A stretch of 64,000 nt of DNA, taken from CAYUNW01 sp964446235. Lineage in GTDB: Bacteria > Patescibacteriota > Microgenomatia > 2-02-FULL-39-11. Below, one piece after another: positions 37,379 to 45,403 of this stretch; the first letter of the stretch is position 1, and each line of letters starts with the position of its first letter. Where the stretch lies: contig CAYUNW010000001.1 in the NCBI GenBank assembly GCA_964446235.1, positions 62,001 through 126,000 on the forward strand. The letters are read 5' to 3'. Position numbers and translations under genes: made by a program. A model generated the notes under the pieces. It did no database searches. It had not been told where the DNA came from and saw nothing but the letters and a program-made list of their open reading frames with translations.

Positions 37379-38299
37379 TTATATTTTTGTCAACCAATAG
37401 TTATACTTTTTCAATCCCCCTCTTGTAATAGAAAAATATAATTTCTGAATTTTTGAGGTAACCGGTCCTATTTTTCCATGTCCTAAAATTCTACCGTCGA
37501 TCTCACTAATCCAGGAAATTTGCACTCCTGTTCCTGATAAAAAAGCTTCATCTGCAATATAACATTCTGATTTATCTATCGGTCTTTGTAATGTTTTAAT
37601 TCCCAAATCATCGGCTAACTTCAAAATCGTATTTCTGGTTATACCCTCTAAAATATCCTCACTCATAGAACTGGTAATTAATTTATTGTTTCTTACTAGG
37701 AAAAAATTAGCCGCACTACCTTCTGCTATATGCCCGTTGGTATTTAACATCAAGGCGTCATCACAACCTATTCTCACTGCATCTGCTTTTGCTAAAGATG
37801 AATTAATATATCCTCCGGCGATTTTGGCTCTGGGGGGTATCATATTGTCTGATATTCTTATCCAATTGGAAACACAAACTTTGAGTCCTTTATTTACTGA
37901 TAAATAATCACCCAATGGAAGCATATATAATCCGAATTCAAATTCAAGTTTTGAAAGATCTGGTGAAATTTCCATATTTGACGCATATGCAAACGGTCTA
38001 ATATAAAAATCCCTGTCCGGCTTGTTTTGTTTGATTAATTCTAAAGTAATTTCACATAACTTATCGGCTTCATACCGTATAGACTTATTTATTATTGCTA
38101 AGGATTTGGAAAGTCTAAGGTAGTGATCTTTTAAACGAAAAATATATAACGTTTTTCCATTTTTTTCCTTATATCCTCTGATTCCCCCGAATATAGCATT
38201 TCCATATTGCAATGCGTTGGTAGCAATGCTTAATTTTGCATTTTCCATTGGTACTATTTTTCCTTCAAAAAAAGCGTATGGATAAAATATATCATTCAT
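37379..38299 (-). CDS. ilvE: branched-chain amino acid aminotransferase
   Basis: 306 residues, fold-type IV PLP enzyme. N-terminus NALQYGNAIFGGIRGY, then RPFAYAS, a KIAGGYINSSLAK segment holding the PLP lysine, GHIAEGSAANFFLV and ILEGITRNTIL. It makes Ile, Val and Leu from their 2-oxo acids, the last step of the pathway encoded upstream. It is 24 bases after ridA. Confidence 0.93.
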   Translation of the reverse strand: MNDIFYPYAFFEGKIVPMENAKLSIATNALQYGNAIFGGIRGYKEKNGKTLYIFRLKDHYLRLSKSLAIINKSIRYEADKLCEITLELIKQNKPDRDFYIRPFAYASNMEISPDLSKLEFEFGLYMLPLGDYLSVNKGLKVCVSNWIRISDNMIPPRAKIAGGYINSSLAKADAVRIGCDDALMLNTNGHIAEGSAANFFLVRNNKLITSSMSEDILEGITRNTILKLADDLGIKTLQRPIDKSECYIADEAFLSGTGVQISWISEIDGRILGHGKIGPVTSKIQKLYFSITRGGLKKYNYWLTKI

Positions 38300-38323
38300 A
38301 TTTGTAAATTAATTTCTATAAAA

Positions 38324-38710
38324 TTAACTTTTAATTACGGCTATACATTCTATTTCAACCAGTGCACCTTTAGGTAGAGCAGACACTTCAATAGTAGCTC
38401 TTGCCGGATAAGGTTTTTGGAAAAATTCCGCGTAGACCTCATTCATCTTTACAAATTCGGACATATTCAATAAATAAACAGTGGTCTTTATTATATCTTC
38501 AATTCCGACTCCTGCCTCTTTTAAAACTTGTTGAAGATTTTTCATAACTTGTTTTGTTTGCTCTTCAACAGTATTACCGACGAAATCTCCCGTTTTTGGA
38601 TTAACCCCTATCTGTCCTGAACAAAAAACAAAACTATCTGTAATAATCGCTTGTGAATATGGACCAACCACAGCTGGTGCGTTTTTTGAAAATACTTCTT
38701 TTTTGGACAT
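38324..38710 (-). CDS. ridA: RidA-family enamine/imine deaminase
   Basis: 128 residues from the ATG at 38710 (the longer reading from 38725 overlaps the upstream stop). Signatures are AVVGPYSQAI, CSGQIGVNPKTGDF and the C-terminal RATIEVSALPKGALVEIE, including the Arg that binds the substrate carboxylate. RidA clears reactive 2-aminoacrylate or 2-aminocrotonate released by PLP enzymes such as threonine dehydratase. Its place here fits isoleucine synthesis from threonine. Confidence 0.92.
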   Translation of the reverse strand: MSKKEVFSKNAPAVVGPYSQAIITDSFVFCSGQIGVNPKTGDFVGNTVEEQTKQVMKNLQQVLKEAGVGIEDIIKTTVYLLNMSEFVKMNEVYAEFFQKPYPARATIEVSALPKGALVEIECIAVIKS

Positions 38711-38714
38711 AAAT

Positions 38715-40559
38715 TTAACCTCCATTTTTTAACCTTTTATAAACTAATTCATTATATCCTTTTTCATATGCCTCAATAGAAGCAACAATAATATCAGGTG
38801 ATGTTCCTTTCTCAAAAACCTGATTACCCTTATCATCCCTTAAACTCATCATCACTTCCACAGTAGCATCCGAACCTGTGGTCGGAATTTCTACTTGGAA
38901 ATCCGTCAGCTTGAAGTCAAAATCATTTACTTTTTTGATGACTTTGACTATTGCATTTATAGCCGCGTCAACCGGCCCGACGCCCGTGCTTTCATCTTGA
39001 AATATCTTACCTTCAAGTCTAATTTTTACAAAAGCACTAGATTTTTCTTTTTTGAAAGTTTCTATATGATAATCCAAAACTTCCAAAGATTTCGGCCTTT
39101 TCTCATCCTGCAAAACAGTTTCAATGATAGATTGTAAATCAGCTTTGGCAATTTTTTTACCTTTTGCACTGATGAATTTATCTGCCACTTTCTTAACTGT
39201 TTTTAAGGTATCAATTGGAATTTCCAGTTTAAATTCCTTTTTGATGATTTTTTTCAAAATATCATCTGATGGGACTTTGGAAAAAATTATCCGTTCTTTC
39301 TCTCCTACGCTTCCGGCGCGCAAGGATAATACACCACTCTTAATTATTCTTACCGCTTCGGAAAGAATCGGCTCAATGGTAGGAGGTTCGGCTAAAATCT
39401 TAAGAGTAGTTGAAGGGTCTTTCAATCCGGCTCCAGTAGCCACGCACACTATAGTATGATCGGCTTTAATAATTTTCTTACCAATCAATTTTCTTAAAGC
39501 AGCGATGCAAGTAGCTGATGAAGCTTCTACATATAACGATTCAAGTTTTGCTAAATCCTGCTGTGCACTCAACGTTTCATCATCGTTTACGGCTATAGCC
39601 AAACCTTTTGATAGTTTAAGAGCAGAAAAAACTTTTGGTGCATCAATCGGATTTCCAACAGATATTGCACTGCATATAGTATCAGGTTTTGTAACAGGAA
39701 CCAGTTTTTTGCCGCTATCATAAGCAGTGACTATCGGTGAGGCTCCATAAGACTGGACTGCAACCATCCGAGGAATTTTTTTTATTAATCCAAATTCAAA
39801 ATATTCTTTAAAACCTTTATAAATATAAGATAAATTAGTCCCCATCCCAACAGGTACAATTACGAAATCAATATCTCCAAACCACAGCTGTTCACAAACT
39901 TCATAGGCTAATGACTTTTGACCTTCTCCCCTATAAGCAAAGTCACCTGCTAAATAATATTTATTTTCTTTAGACAGTTGAACCGTTAAATTGTAAGCAT
40001 CGGAATAGGTCCCTCTTACTTGAATAACATTTGCTCCATAGGATAAAGCTTGAGCAAGTTTACCTTTTGGCGTGCTTTCAGGAACTACTACAAAACAGTT
40101 TAAACCAGTTTGTGAGGCGTAAGCGGCTACCGATGCTGCCATATTTCCCGTTGAAGCTACACATACCGTCTTAAAACCTAACTCTTTTGCTTTGTTTATT
40201 TCTACAAAACTTCCTCTATCCTTAAATGCACCTGTAGGATTTAAACCTTCGTTTTTGATATACAAATTCTCCAATCCGTATTTTTTACCTAAATTCTTCG
40301 CAGGTTGCAGCGGCGTACCGCCCTCATTTAAAGAACTTAAACCATGTCTTTCCTGTATAGGATAAAAATCCAAATATTTTATGACTTTCGGCGGGGTGTT
40401 TCTTAAAATATAATAATTAAGCTGTTCTTTAAGGTGATCATAATCATATTTAATATCCAAAGGGCCATTACATGAAGGACAAATAGTATTACAATCATCA
40501 GAGGTTTTCCTTCCGCACGAAAAACAGGTAATTTCGTAGTAATGATTATTTGTTGTCAT
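38715..40559 (-). CDS. thrC: threonine synthase fused to LeuA/CimA-type C-terminal regulatory region
   Basis: 614 residues from the ATG at 40559, 2 bases after ilvC. Residues 12-30 form a zinc ribbon (CxxC at 12/15 and 27/30). The fold-type II PLP domain (about 75-400) has the PLP Lys113 in NPTGAFKDRG and STGNMAASVAAYA, both threonine-synthase-like rather than IlvA-like. About 432-487 resemble the helical subdomain of isopropylmalate synthase (VADKFISAKGKKIAKADLQ), and 488-614 its effector-binding domain (GVGPVDAAINAI, SPDIIVASIEAY). Predicted role: O-phosphohomoserine to threonine, allosterically controlled by a branched-chain product; a dehydratase role is an alternative. Confidence 0.85.
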   Translation of the reverse strand: MTTNNHYYEITCFSCGRKTSDDCNTICPSCNGPLDIKYDYDHLKEQLNYYILRNTPPKVIKYLDFYPIQERHGLSSLNEGGTPLQPAKNLGKKYGLENLYIKNEGLNPTGAFKDRGSFVEINKAKELGFKTVCVASTGNMAASVAAYASQTGLNCFVVVPESTPKGKLAQALSYGANVIQVRGTYSDAYNLTVQLSKENKYYLAGDFAYRGEGQKSLAYEVCEQLWFGDIDFVIVPVGMGTNLSYIYKGFKEYFEFGLIKKIPRMVAVQSYGASPIVTAYDSGKKLVPVTKPDTICSAISVGNPIDAPKVFSALKLSKGLAIAVNDDETLSAQQDLAKLESLYVEASSATCIAALRKLIGKKIIKADHTIVCVATGAGLKDPSTTLKILAEPPTIEPILSEAVRIIKSGVLSLRAGSVGEKERIIFSKVPSDDILKKIIKKEFKLEIPIDTLKTVKKVADKFISAKGKKIAKADLQSIIETVLQDEKRPKSLEVLDYHIETFKKEKSSAFVKIRLEGKIFQDESTGVGPVDAAINAIVKVIKKVNDFDFKLTDFQVEIPTTGSDATVEVMMSLRDDKGNQVFEKGTSPDIIVASIEAYEKGYNELVYKRLKNGG

Positions 40560-40561
40560 AA

Positions 40562-41617
40562 TTATTTGGATTTTTTTTGGTTTTCCGGGCGCAGTTGCCT
40601 TACCATTCTGCCGGCTCTCCACATTTCATGACTTCCTAATCTTATTAATTCTTTTTCAAGAATTTCTTTATAATCCGGATTTGAATTTGCCTTAAGTACT
40701 CTTTTCGTTTCCATACCTTTTTTGACACTAGTATATAATTTCCTAAATACAGGGCTTACGGCATCTCTGAATTTGTTCTTCCAATCCAAAGCGCCTCTTT
40801 GAGCTGTGGTAGAACAATTACCAAACATCCAATCCATCCCGTTTTGTCCTATCAACGGTACTAAACTTTGAGTTGCTTCTTCCACTGTTTCATTAAAGGC
40901 TTCACTGGGAGAGTGTCCTCTTTTCCTAAGTTCGTTATACTGAGCTTCCATAATACCGGCCATCGCGCCCATAAGCACGCCTCTCTCACCTGTCAAATCC
41001 GAATAAACTTCTTTTTGGAATGTCGTCTCAAACAAAAATCCTGAACCTATCCCGATTCCCATGGCTAAGACCCGATCTTTGGCTCTACCTGTAGCATCCT
41101 GAAAAATGGCGTAACTGGAATTAATTCCGCTACCAGCTAGATAATTGGTCCGCACGCTCCTACCGGCACCTTTAGGGGCAACCAAAATGACATCAATATC
41201 TTTTGGTGTAACAACTTTTGTCTGCTTTTTATATGTAATCGAAAATCCATGCGAGAAATACAACGCTTTTCCTTGAGTTAAATATTTTTTTACTGTCAGC
41301 CAGAGCTGCATCTGTCCGGCGTCGGAAAGCAAATAGGCAATAATAGTCCCTTTTTGACATGCATCTTCTATGGAAAATAAATTATTGCCCTCTTTCCAAC
41401 CGTCAGCTTTTGCCTTATCCCAAGACGAAGAAGGTTTTCTCTGACCAATAATTACATTGAAACCATTATCGCGAAGATTTAAAGCCTGAGCCGGTCCCTG
41501 AACACCATACCCGATCACTGCTATTATCTCATTTTTCAAAACCCGATGGGCCTTGGATAAAGGAAATTCACTCCTTGTAATAACGTTTTCAACCATATCG
41601 GCAAATTTGATTTTCAT
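40562..41617 (-). CDS. ilvC: ketol-acid reductoisomerase, class I
   Basis: 351 residues from the ATG at 41617, which has a GAAAGGA ribosome-binding site (an upstream ATG at 41632 lacks one). The Rossmann motif is VIGYGVQGPAQALN followed by GQRKPSSSWDKA, whose Ser-rich loop suggests NADPH. The C-terminal helical domain has the metal site in DLTGERGVLMGAMAG. It isomerises and reduces acetolactate and acetohydroxybutyrate. Second half of ilvB-ilvC with a 75-base gap. Confidence 0.95.
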   Translation of the reverse strand: MKIKFADMVENVITRSEFPLSKAHRVLKNEIIAVIGYGVQGPAQALNLRDNGFNVIIGQRKPSSSWDKAKADGWKEGNNLFSIEDACQKGTIIAYLLSDAGQMQLWLTVKKYLTQGKALYFSHGFSITYKKQTKVVTPKDIDVILVAPKGAGRSVRTNYLAGSGINSSYAIFQDATGRAKDRVLAMGIGIGSGFLFETTFQKEVYSDLTGERGVLMGAMAGIMEAQYNELRKRGHSPSEAFNETVEEATQSLVPLIGQNGMDWMFGNCSTTAQRGALDWKNKFRDAVSPVFRKLYTSVKKGMETKRVLKANSNPDYKEILEKELIRLGSHEMWRAGRMVRQLRPENQKKSK

Positions 41618-41692
41618 AGTATCCTTTCTCAATCTATTTTTAAAAATTTAATAAGATAACCATTCTACCCTTAATCATTTTTTTTAATGTTT

Positions 41693-43444
41693 TTACCTTT
41701 TATCGTCTTTGGAAACCAACATCTCACTGATACCAGCCCCGGCCGGTACCATTGGAAAAACATTTTCTTCTGCTTCAACAATAAATTCGATTAAATACGG
41801 ACCCTTAGTAGCCCTGGCTGTCTTGATCGCCTTTTTTGCCTGCAAAAGATTTATAACTTTCTCAGATCTGATACCAAAACCCTGGCAAAGTTTTTGGAAA
41901 TTAGGATTTTTCAGTCTAGTTTCAGCATAATTTCCCTTATAAAACAACTCCTGCCACTGTCTGACCATACCTAGAAAGTTATTATTCAACAAAGCGATTT
42001 TTACATCGACATTTTCCTGTACAATAGTAGCCAATTCCTGCAAAGTCATTTGAATACCTCCATCACCTATTACTATCCAAACTTCTCTTTTCGGATCAGC
42101 TACTTTTGCACCTATTCCGGCAGGCAAAGCAAATCCCATTGTTCCTAATCCACCTGATGTTATATGTGAATTATATTTATTATATTCATAGTATCTTGCA
42201 GCATACATCTGATTTTGTCCTACATCAGCCACAACTGTCGCCTTACCATCAGTTTCCTTTGAAATTAATCTTATTACTTGAGCAGATTTCAGTTTTTTTG
42301 AATGTAATTCCGGAAGCCAAACCTTTTCTTTTTCCTCCAATTTCCATTTCTTAAATTCAGTTAACCATTGAAAATGCTTTTTTTTATAAATTAAAGGTAA
42401 TAACTGAATCATAATTTCTTTTGCATCAGCCACGATTCCCAAGTAAGGTTTAATGTTTTTGCCGATTTCAGAAGGATCTATATCAATATGTATGATTTTT
42501 GCCTGCCGGGCATATTTATTAACAGCGCTAGTTACTCTGTCAGAAAACCTCATACCTAAAACCAGAATCACATCAGCCTCGTTTGTGGCTCTATTGGCTG
42601 CTACATTACCATGCATACCGGGCATGCCCATAAACAATCTGTGATTTGAAGGTATAGCTGATAATCCTAAATGTGTGAGAATTATTGGTGCATCCATTTT
42701 TTCAGCAACTTTTAAAAGATTTTTACCGTCTCCAGACAACATAACTCCATGTCCGGCTAAAATTAACGGTTTATGTGCTCCATTTAGTAAATCTGCTACT
42801 TTCTTCAATTCATCTTTTGAAGGTTTCGTTTTAATTTCTTCTGAATTACGATAACCTAATTTTTTTGGGTATTTAAAAATCGCAGAACCTGTTTGTGCGT
42901 CTTTGGTAATATCAATCAAAACCGGACCAGGCCGACCGCTTGATGCAATATGAAATGCTTCTCTGATAGTATAGGCAATATCTTGTGTGCAAGTTACTTG
43001 ATAATTACGCTTGGTAATGGGTGCAGTAATACCCACCACATCCGCTTCCTGAAAAGCATCTCTTCCCAAATACATCGAAGGCACCTGTCCGGTGATACAA
43101 ACCATAGGGATAGAATCCATCATGGCATCTGCCAAACCTGTCACCAAATTGGTCGCACCTGGTCCAGAAGTAGCAAAACAAACACCAGGTCTTCCTGTAA
43201 TCCAAGCATATCCCTCTGCAGCATGCGCTGCTCCCTGCTCGTGACGGACTAAAATATGTCTTAATTGAGGAAATTTATAGATAGCATCATAAATTGGGAT
43301 ATTTGCCCCACCAGGATATCCAAAAATCACGCTTATCCCTTCGCGACATAAACATTCGCAGAGGATATCTGCTCCTTGAACTTTTTCCCCTTCTTTCAGT
43401 TTACTGGTAAATTTATTGATTTTTGATTGTTTAGTTAGTTTCAT
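41693..43444 (-). CDS. ilvB: acetolactate synthase, catalytic subunit
   Basis: 583 residues, the normal catalytic-subunit length. TPP-binding motif IVIGDGGIQMTLQEL and NNNFLGMVRQWQ; the catalytic Glu is in VRHEQGAAHAAEGYA; FAD/substrate region SGPGATNLVTG. Condenses two pyruvates, or pyruvate and 2-oxobutyrate. The small regulatory subunit IlvN/IlvH is not encoded here. The start overlaps the ilvD stop by ATGA. Confidence 0.95.
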   Translation of the reverse strand: MKLTKQSKINKFTSKLKEGEKVQGADILCECLCREGISVIFGYPGGANIPIYDAIYKFPQLRHILVRHEQGAAHAAEGYAWITGRPGVCFATSGPGATNLVTGLADAMMDSIPMVCITGQVPSMYLGRDAFQEADVVGITAPITKRNYQVTCTQDIAYTIREAFHIASSGRPGPVLIDITKDAQTGSAIFKYPKKLGYRNSEEIKTKPSKDELKKVADLLNGAHKPLILAGHGVMLSGDGKNLLKVAEKMDAPIILTHLGLSAIPSNHRLFMGMPGMHGNVAANRATNEADVILVLGMRFSDRVTSAVNKYARQAKIIHIDIDPSEIGKNIKPYLGIVADAKEIMIQLLPLIYKKKHFQWLTEFKKWKLEEKEKVWLPELHSKKLKSAQVIRLISKETDGKATVVADVGQNQMYAARYYEYNKYNSHITSGGLGTMGFALPAGIGAKVADPKREVWIVIGDGGIQMTLQELATIVQENVDVKIALLNNNFLGMVRQWQELFYKGNYAETRLKNPNFQKLCQGFGIRSEKVINLLQAKKAIKTARATKGPYLIEFIVEAEENVFPMVPAGAGISEMLVSKDDKR

Positions 43445-45201
43445 AAGGTATTATCCATAACAGCACCGTAATTTGCGCTCAAAACATGCTGGCTGTAACG
43501 GCCAAGCCAACCGTTTTTAACTTTTGATTCAAATACCGGCAGTTTTTTCAAACGATCATTCATTTCTTTTAGACGGATTTTTAAATTTACTAATTTTTTT
43601 GTAGTATCAATCTCTATCAAATCTCCATCATAAATAACAGCTATCGGACCACCTACAGCTGCCTCCGGAGAAATATGCCCCACACAAAGCCCTCGAGTAC
43701 CACCTGAAAATCTCCCGTCTGTAATTAATGCCGCTTTTATCCCCAAACCTTTGATTGCTGAAGTTGGTGAAAGCATCTCCTGCATCCCCGGCCCTCCACG
43801 CGGACCTTCATACCTTATCACTACCACATCACCATCCTTAATTTTCTTTTTTAATATTGCATCTAAAGCCTCTTCTTGAGAGTTGTAACATTTAGCCCGA
43901 CCGGTAAAACTCATCATATCTTTATCCACTCCCGCCGTCTTCACTACGGCTCCATCCGGAGCCAAATTGCCAAAAAGGACTGTTAAACCGCCTTTTTGGG
44001 AAAAAGCATTTTTCCCGAAGCGAATAACATCATTATCAGGATCTGGAGCTTCTTTAATATAATCGCCAAGTTTCCCTATGCAAGTCTTGGCGCCAGTATC
44101 AAGTAGAGATTTACTGTGCCTGACAACAGCTTTCAAAATTGCAGCAACTCCCCCTACTCGATGAACATCTTCTATATGAACTTCCGGACGAGATGGTGAA
44201 ACTCTACAGACATTGGGAGTTTGATCTGAGATTTCTGCGATACGTTCTAATCTATAGGGAATTCCAGCCTCATAAGCCAAAGCCAGTGTATGCAAAACCG
44301 TATTGGTTGATCCACCCATGGCTAAATCCAAACAAAAAGCGTTGTCAATAGAACTTTTTTTAACAATATCTTTCGGTCTAACTTTATTTTTGACTAATTT
44401 GACTATCGTCTCAGCAGCTTTTTGGGTCATAGCCAGTCTTTGAGGATTGACTTTCCAGATACCCTTCTTTTTATCAACCCATATAGCTGCAGGAACTGTC
44501 CCGTTTCCGGGTAAAGCCAATCCTATAGCTTCTGCTAAACAATTCATCGAATTTGCCGTAAACATCCCAGCGCAACTTCCGCAGGTCTGACAAGCACCTT
44601 GGGCAAGTTTCATCAAGCTATTTTCGCTTATCTTACCGGCTACATATTGACCAACTCCTTCAAATACGGATATCAGATCTGTATTGTTTTGCCCGGCCAA
44701 CATTGGTCCGCCACTTAAATAAAGCGCCGGAATATTCAGTCTCACCATAGCATTAAGCATACCCGGTACAATCTTGTCACAGTTACCAATCCCAATCCAA
44801 GCATCCGGTGGATGAGCCCCTATTATCGTTTCTATCTGATCGGTAATCAATTCTCTTGATGGAAGAGAATATTTCATACCAAAATGTCCCATGGCTATCC
44901 CATCATCTACCGCTCCACCGATATTGCAATACCAAACATTTACCTTAAGTTTTTTCAGTTCTTCCACCAGCTTTGCTCCTAAAACTTGAAGATGAATATG
45001 TCCAGGTATATGAGTAGTATAAGAATTAACGACTGTAATGAATGGCTTTTTTCTATCAGATATTTTTTTTATTACTCCGGCAGCTATCATCAAAGATGCA
45101 TTGGGTATCATATGATAACCTTCTGTGACAATCCTGCTGCCTTTTTTTTGAATTTGAGCAATACCTTGATTGATTGCTTGTCTTTTTCTGATCTTTTTCA
45201 T
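43441..45201 (-). CDS. ilvD: dihydroxy-acid dehydratase
   Basis: 586 residues. Iron-sulfur ligands are in IGNCDKIVPGML and CQTCGSCAGMFTANSMNCL; later GGSTNTVLH and DGRFSGGTRGLCVGH are family motifs. It dehydrates dihydroxyisovalerate and dihydroxymethylvalerate to the 2-oxo acids. It is the first structural gene of the operon and lies about 20 bases after the attenuator terminator. Confidence 0.95.
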   Translation of the reverse strand: MKKIRKRQAINQGIAQIQKKGSRIVTEGYHMIPNASLMIAAGVIKKISDRKKPFITVVNSYTTHIPGHIHLQVLGAKLVEELKKLKVNVWYCNIGGAVDDGIAMGHFGMKYSLPSRELITDQIETIIGAHPPDAWIGIGNCDKIVPGMLNAMVRLNIPALYLSGGPMLAGQNNTDLISVFEGVGQYVAGKISENSLMKLAQGACQTCGSCAGMFTANSMNCLAEAIGLALPGNGTVPAAIWVDKKKGIWKVNPQRLAMTQKAAETIVKLVKNKVRPKDIVKKSSIDNAFCLDLAMGGSTNTVLHTLALAYEAGIPYRLERIAEISDQTPNVCRVSPSRPEVHIEDVHRVGGVAAILKAVVRHSKSLLDTGAKTCIGKLGDYIKEAPDPDNDVIRFGKNAFSQKGGLTVLFGNLAPDGAVVKTAGVDKDMMSFTGRAKCYNSQEEALDAILKKKIKDGDVVVIRYEGPRGGPGMQEMLSPTSAIKGLGIKAALITDGRFSGGTRGLCVGHISPEAAVGGPIAVIYDGDLIEIDTTKKLVNLKIRLKEMNDRLKKLPVFESKVKNGWLGRYSQHVLSANYGAVMDNTL

Positions 45202-45220
45202 ATTTTTTGCTCTTAATTAC

Positions 45221-45248
45221 AAAAAAACCTCTCTTTTTTTGAGAGGTT
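45221..45248 (-). terminator. attenuator terminator upstream of ilvD
   Basis: Minus strand: AACCTCTC (45248-45241), loop of seven A, GAGAGGTT ending in a run of seven T (45227-45221). It lies between the leader peptide and ilvD, and its 5' arm can instead pair with AGAGGTTTGC at 45297-45288 to form an antiterminator. Confidence 0.85.
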
Positions 45249-45271
45249 GCTTTTGTGATTTACAAAATTTT

Positions 45272-45352
45272 TCAGGCTTTTTTCCAAGCAAACCTCTGTC
45301 CTGAAATCAGGACAATTATGGAAATTATTATGCTTGGAAATAAACTATTCAT
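45272..45352 (-). CDS. ilv operon leader peptide (26 residues, Ile/Val/Leu-rich)
   Basis: ATG at 45352, TGA at 45274-45272. The central stretch SIIISIIVLIS holds six Ile codons (three of them ATA), one Val and one Leu; there is another Leu at position 4. This is the pattern of classical ilv leader peptides, in which ribosome stalling on scarce branched-chain aminoacyl-tRNA senses supply. No Shine-Dalgarno is visible, and the predicted transcript starts only about 6 bases upstream, so initiation may be leaderless. The Ile codons lie directly on the first pairing segment (45340-45331), as the mechanism needs. Confidence 0.8.
   Translation of the reverse strand: MNSLFPSIIISIIVLISGQRFAWKKA
45281..45340 (-). 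promoter_or_regulatory. attenuator pairing segments 1:2 (protector hairpin)
   Basis: Segment 1 TTTCCAAGCA (45340-45331) is a perfect 10-bp complement of TGCTTGGAAA (45290-45281). Inside, TGTCCTGA/TCAGGACA (45314-45297) forms an 8-bp apical hairpin. Pairing hides AGAGGTTTGC (45297-45288), the segment that would otherwise capture GCAACCTCT (45250-45242) of the terminator. Confidence 0.78.
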
Positions 45353-45364
45353 ATTGATTTTTCA

Positions 45365-45393
45365 TTTATATCAAAATAGGTTTTAATTGTCAA
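45365..45393 (-). promoter_or_regulatory. promoter of the ilv operon
   Basis: Minus strand TTGACA at 45393-45388, spacer 17, TATAAA at 45370-45365. Predicted transcript start near 45358. Confidence 0.78.
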
Positions 45394-45403
45394 TATAAGG
45401 CGT

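Noticed and set aside
38715..40559. Calling this gene ilvA (threonine dehydratase) because of the ilv context and ridA neighbour
   Set aside because: The zinc ribbon, NPTGAFKDRG and the Gly-rich loop are threonine-synthase-like. Dehydratase activity is kept only as an alternative.
42950..43252. Open frames on both strands within ilvB
   Set aside because: Frame shadows of a clearly coding gene; the composition is not protein-like.
45221..45248. An ordinary terminator ending a gene upstream of ilvD
   Set aside because: No minus-strand gene ends there: comM ends at 45404 and the hairpin lies after a promoter and leader ORF, so it is an attenuator element.
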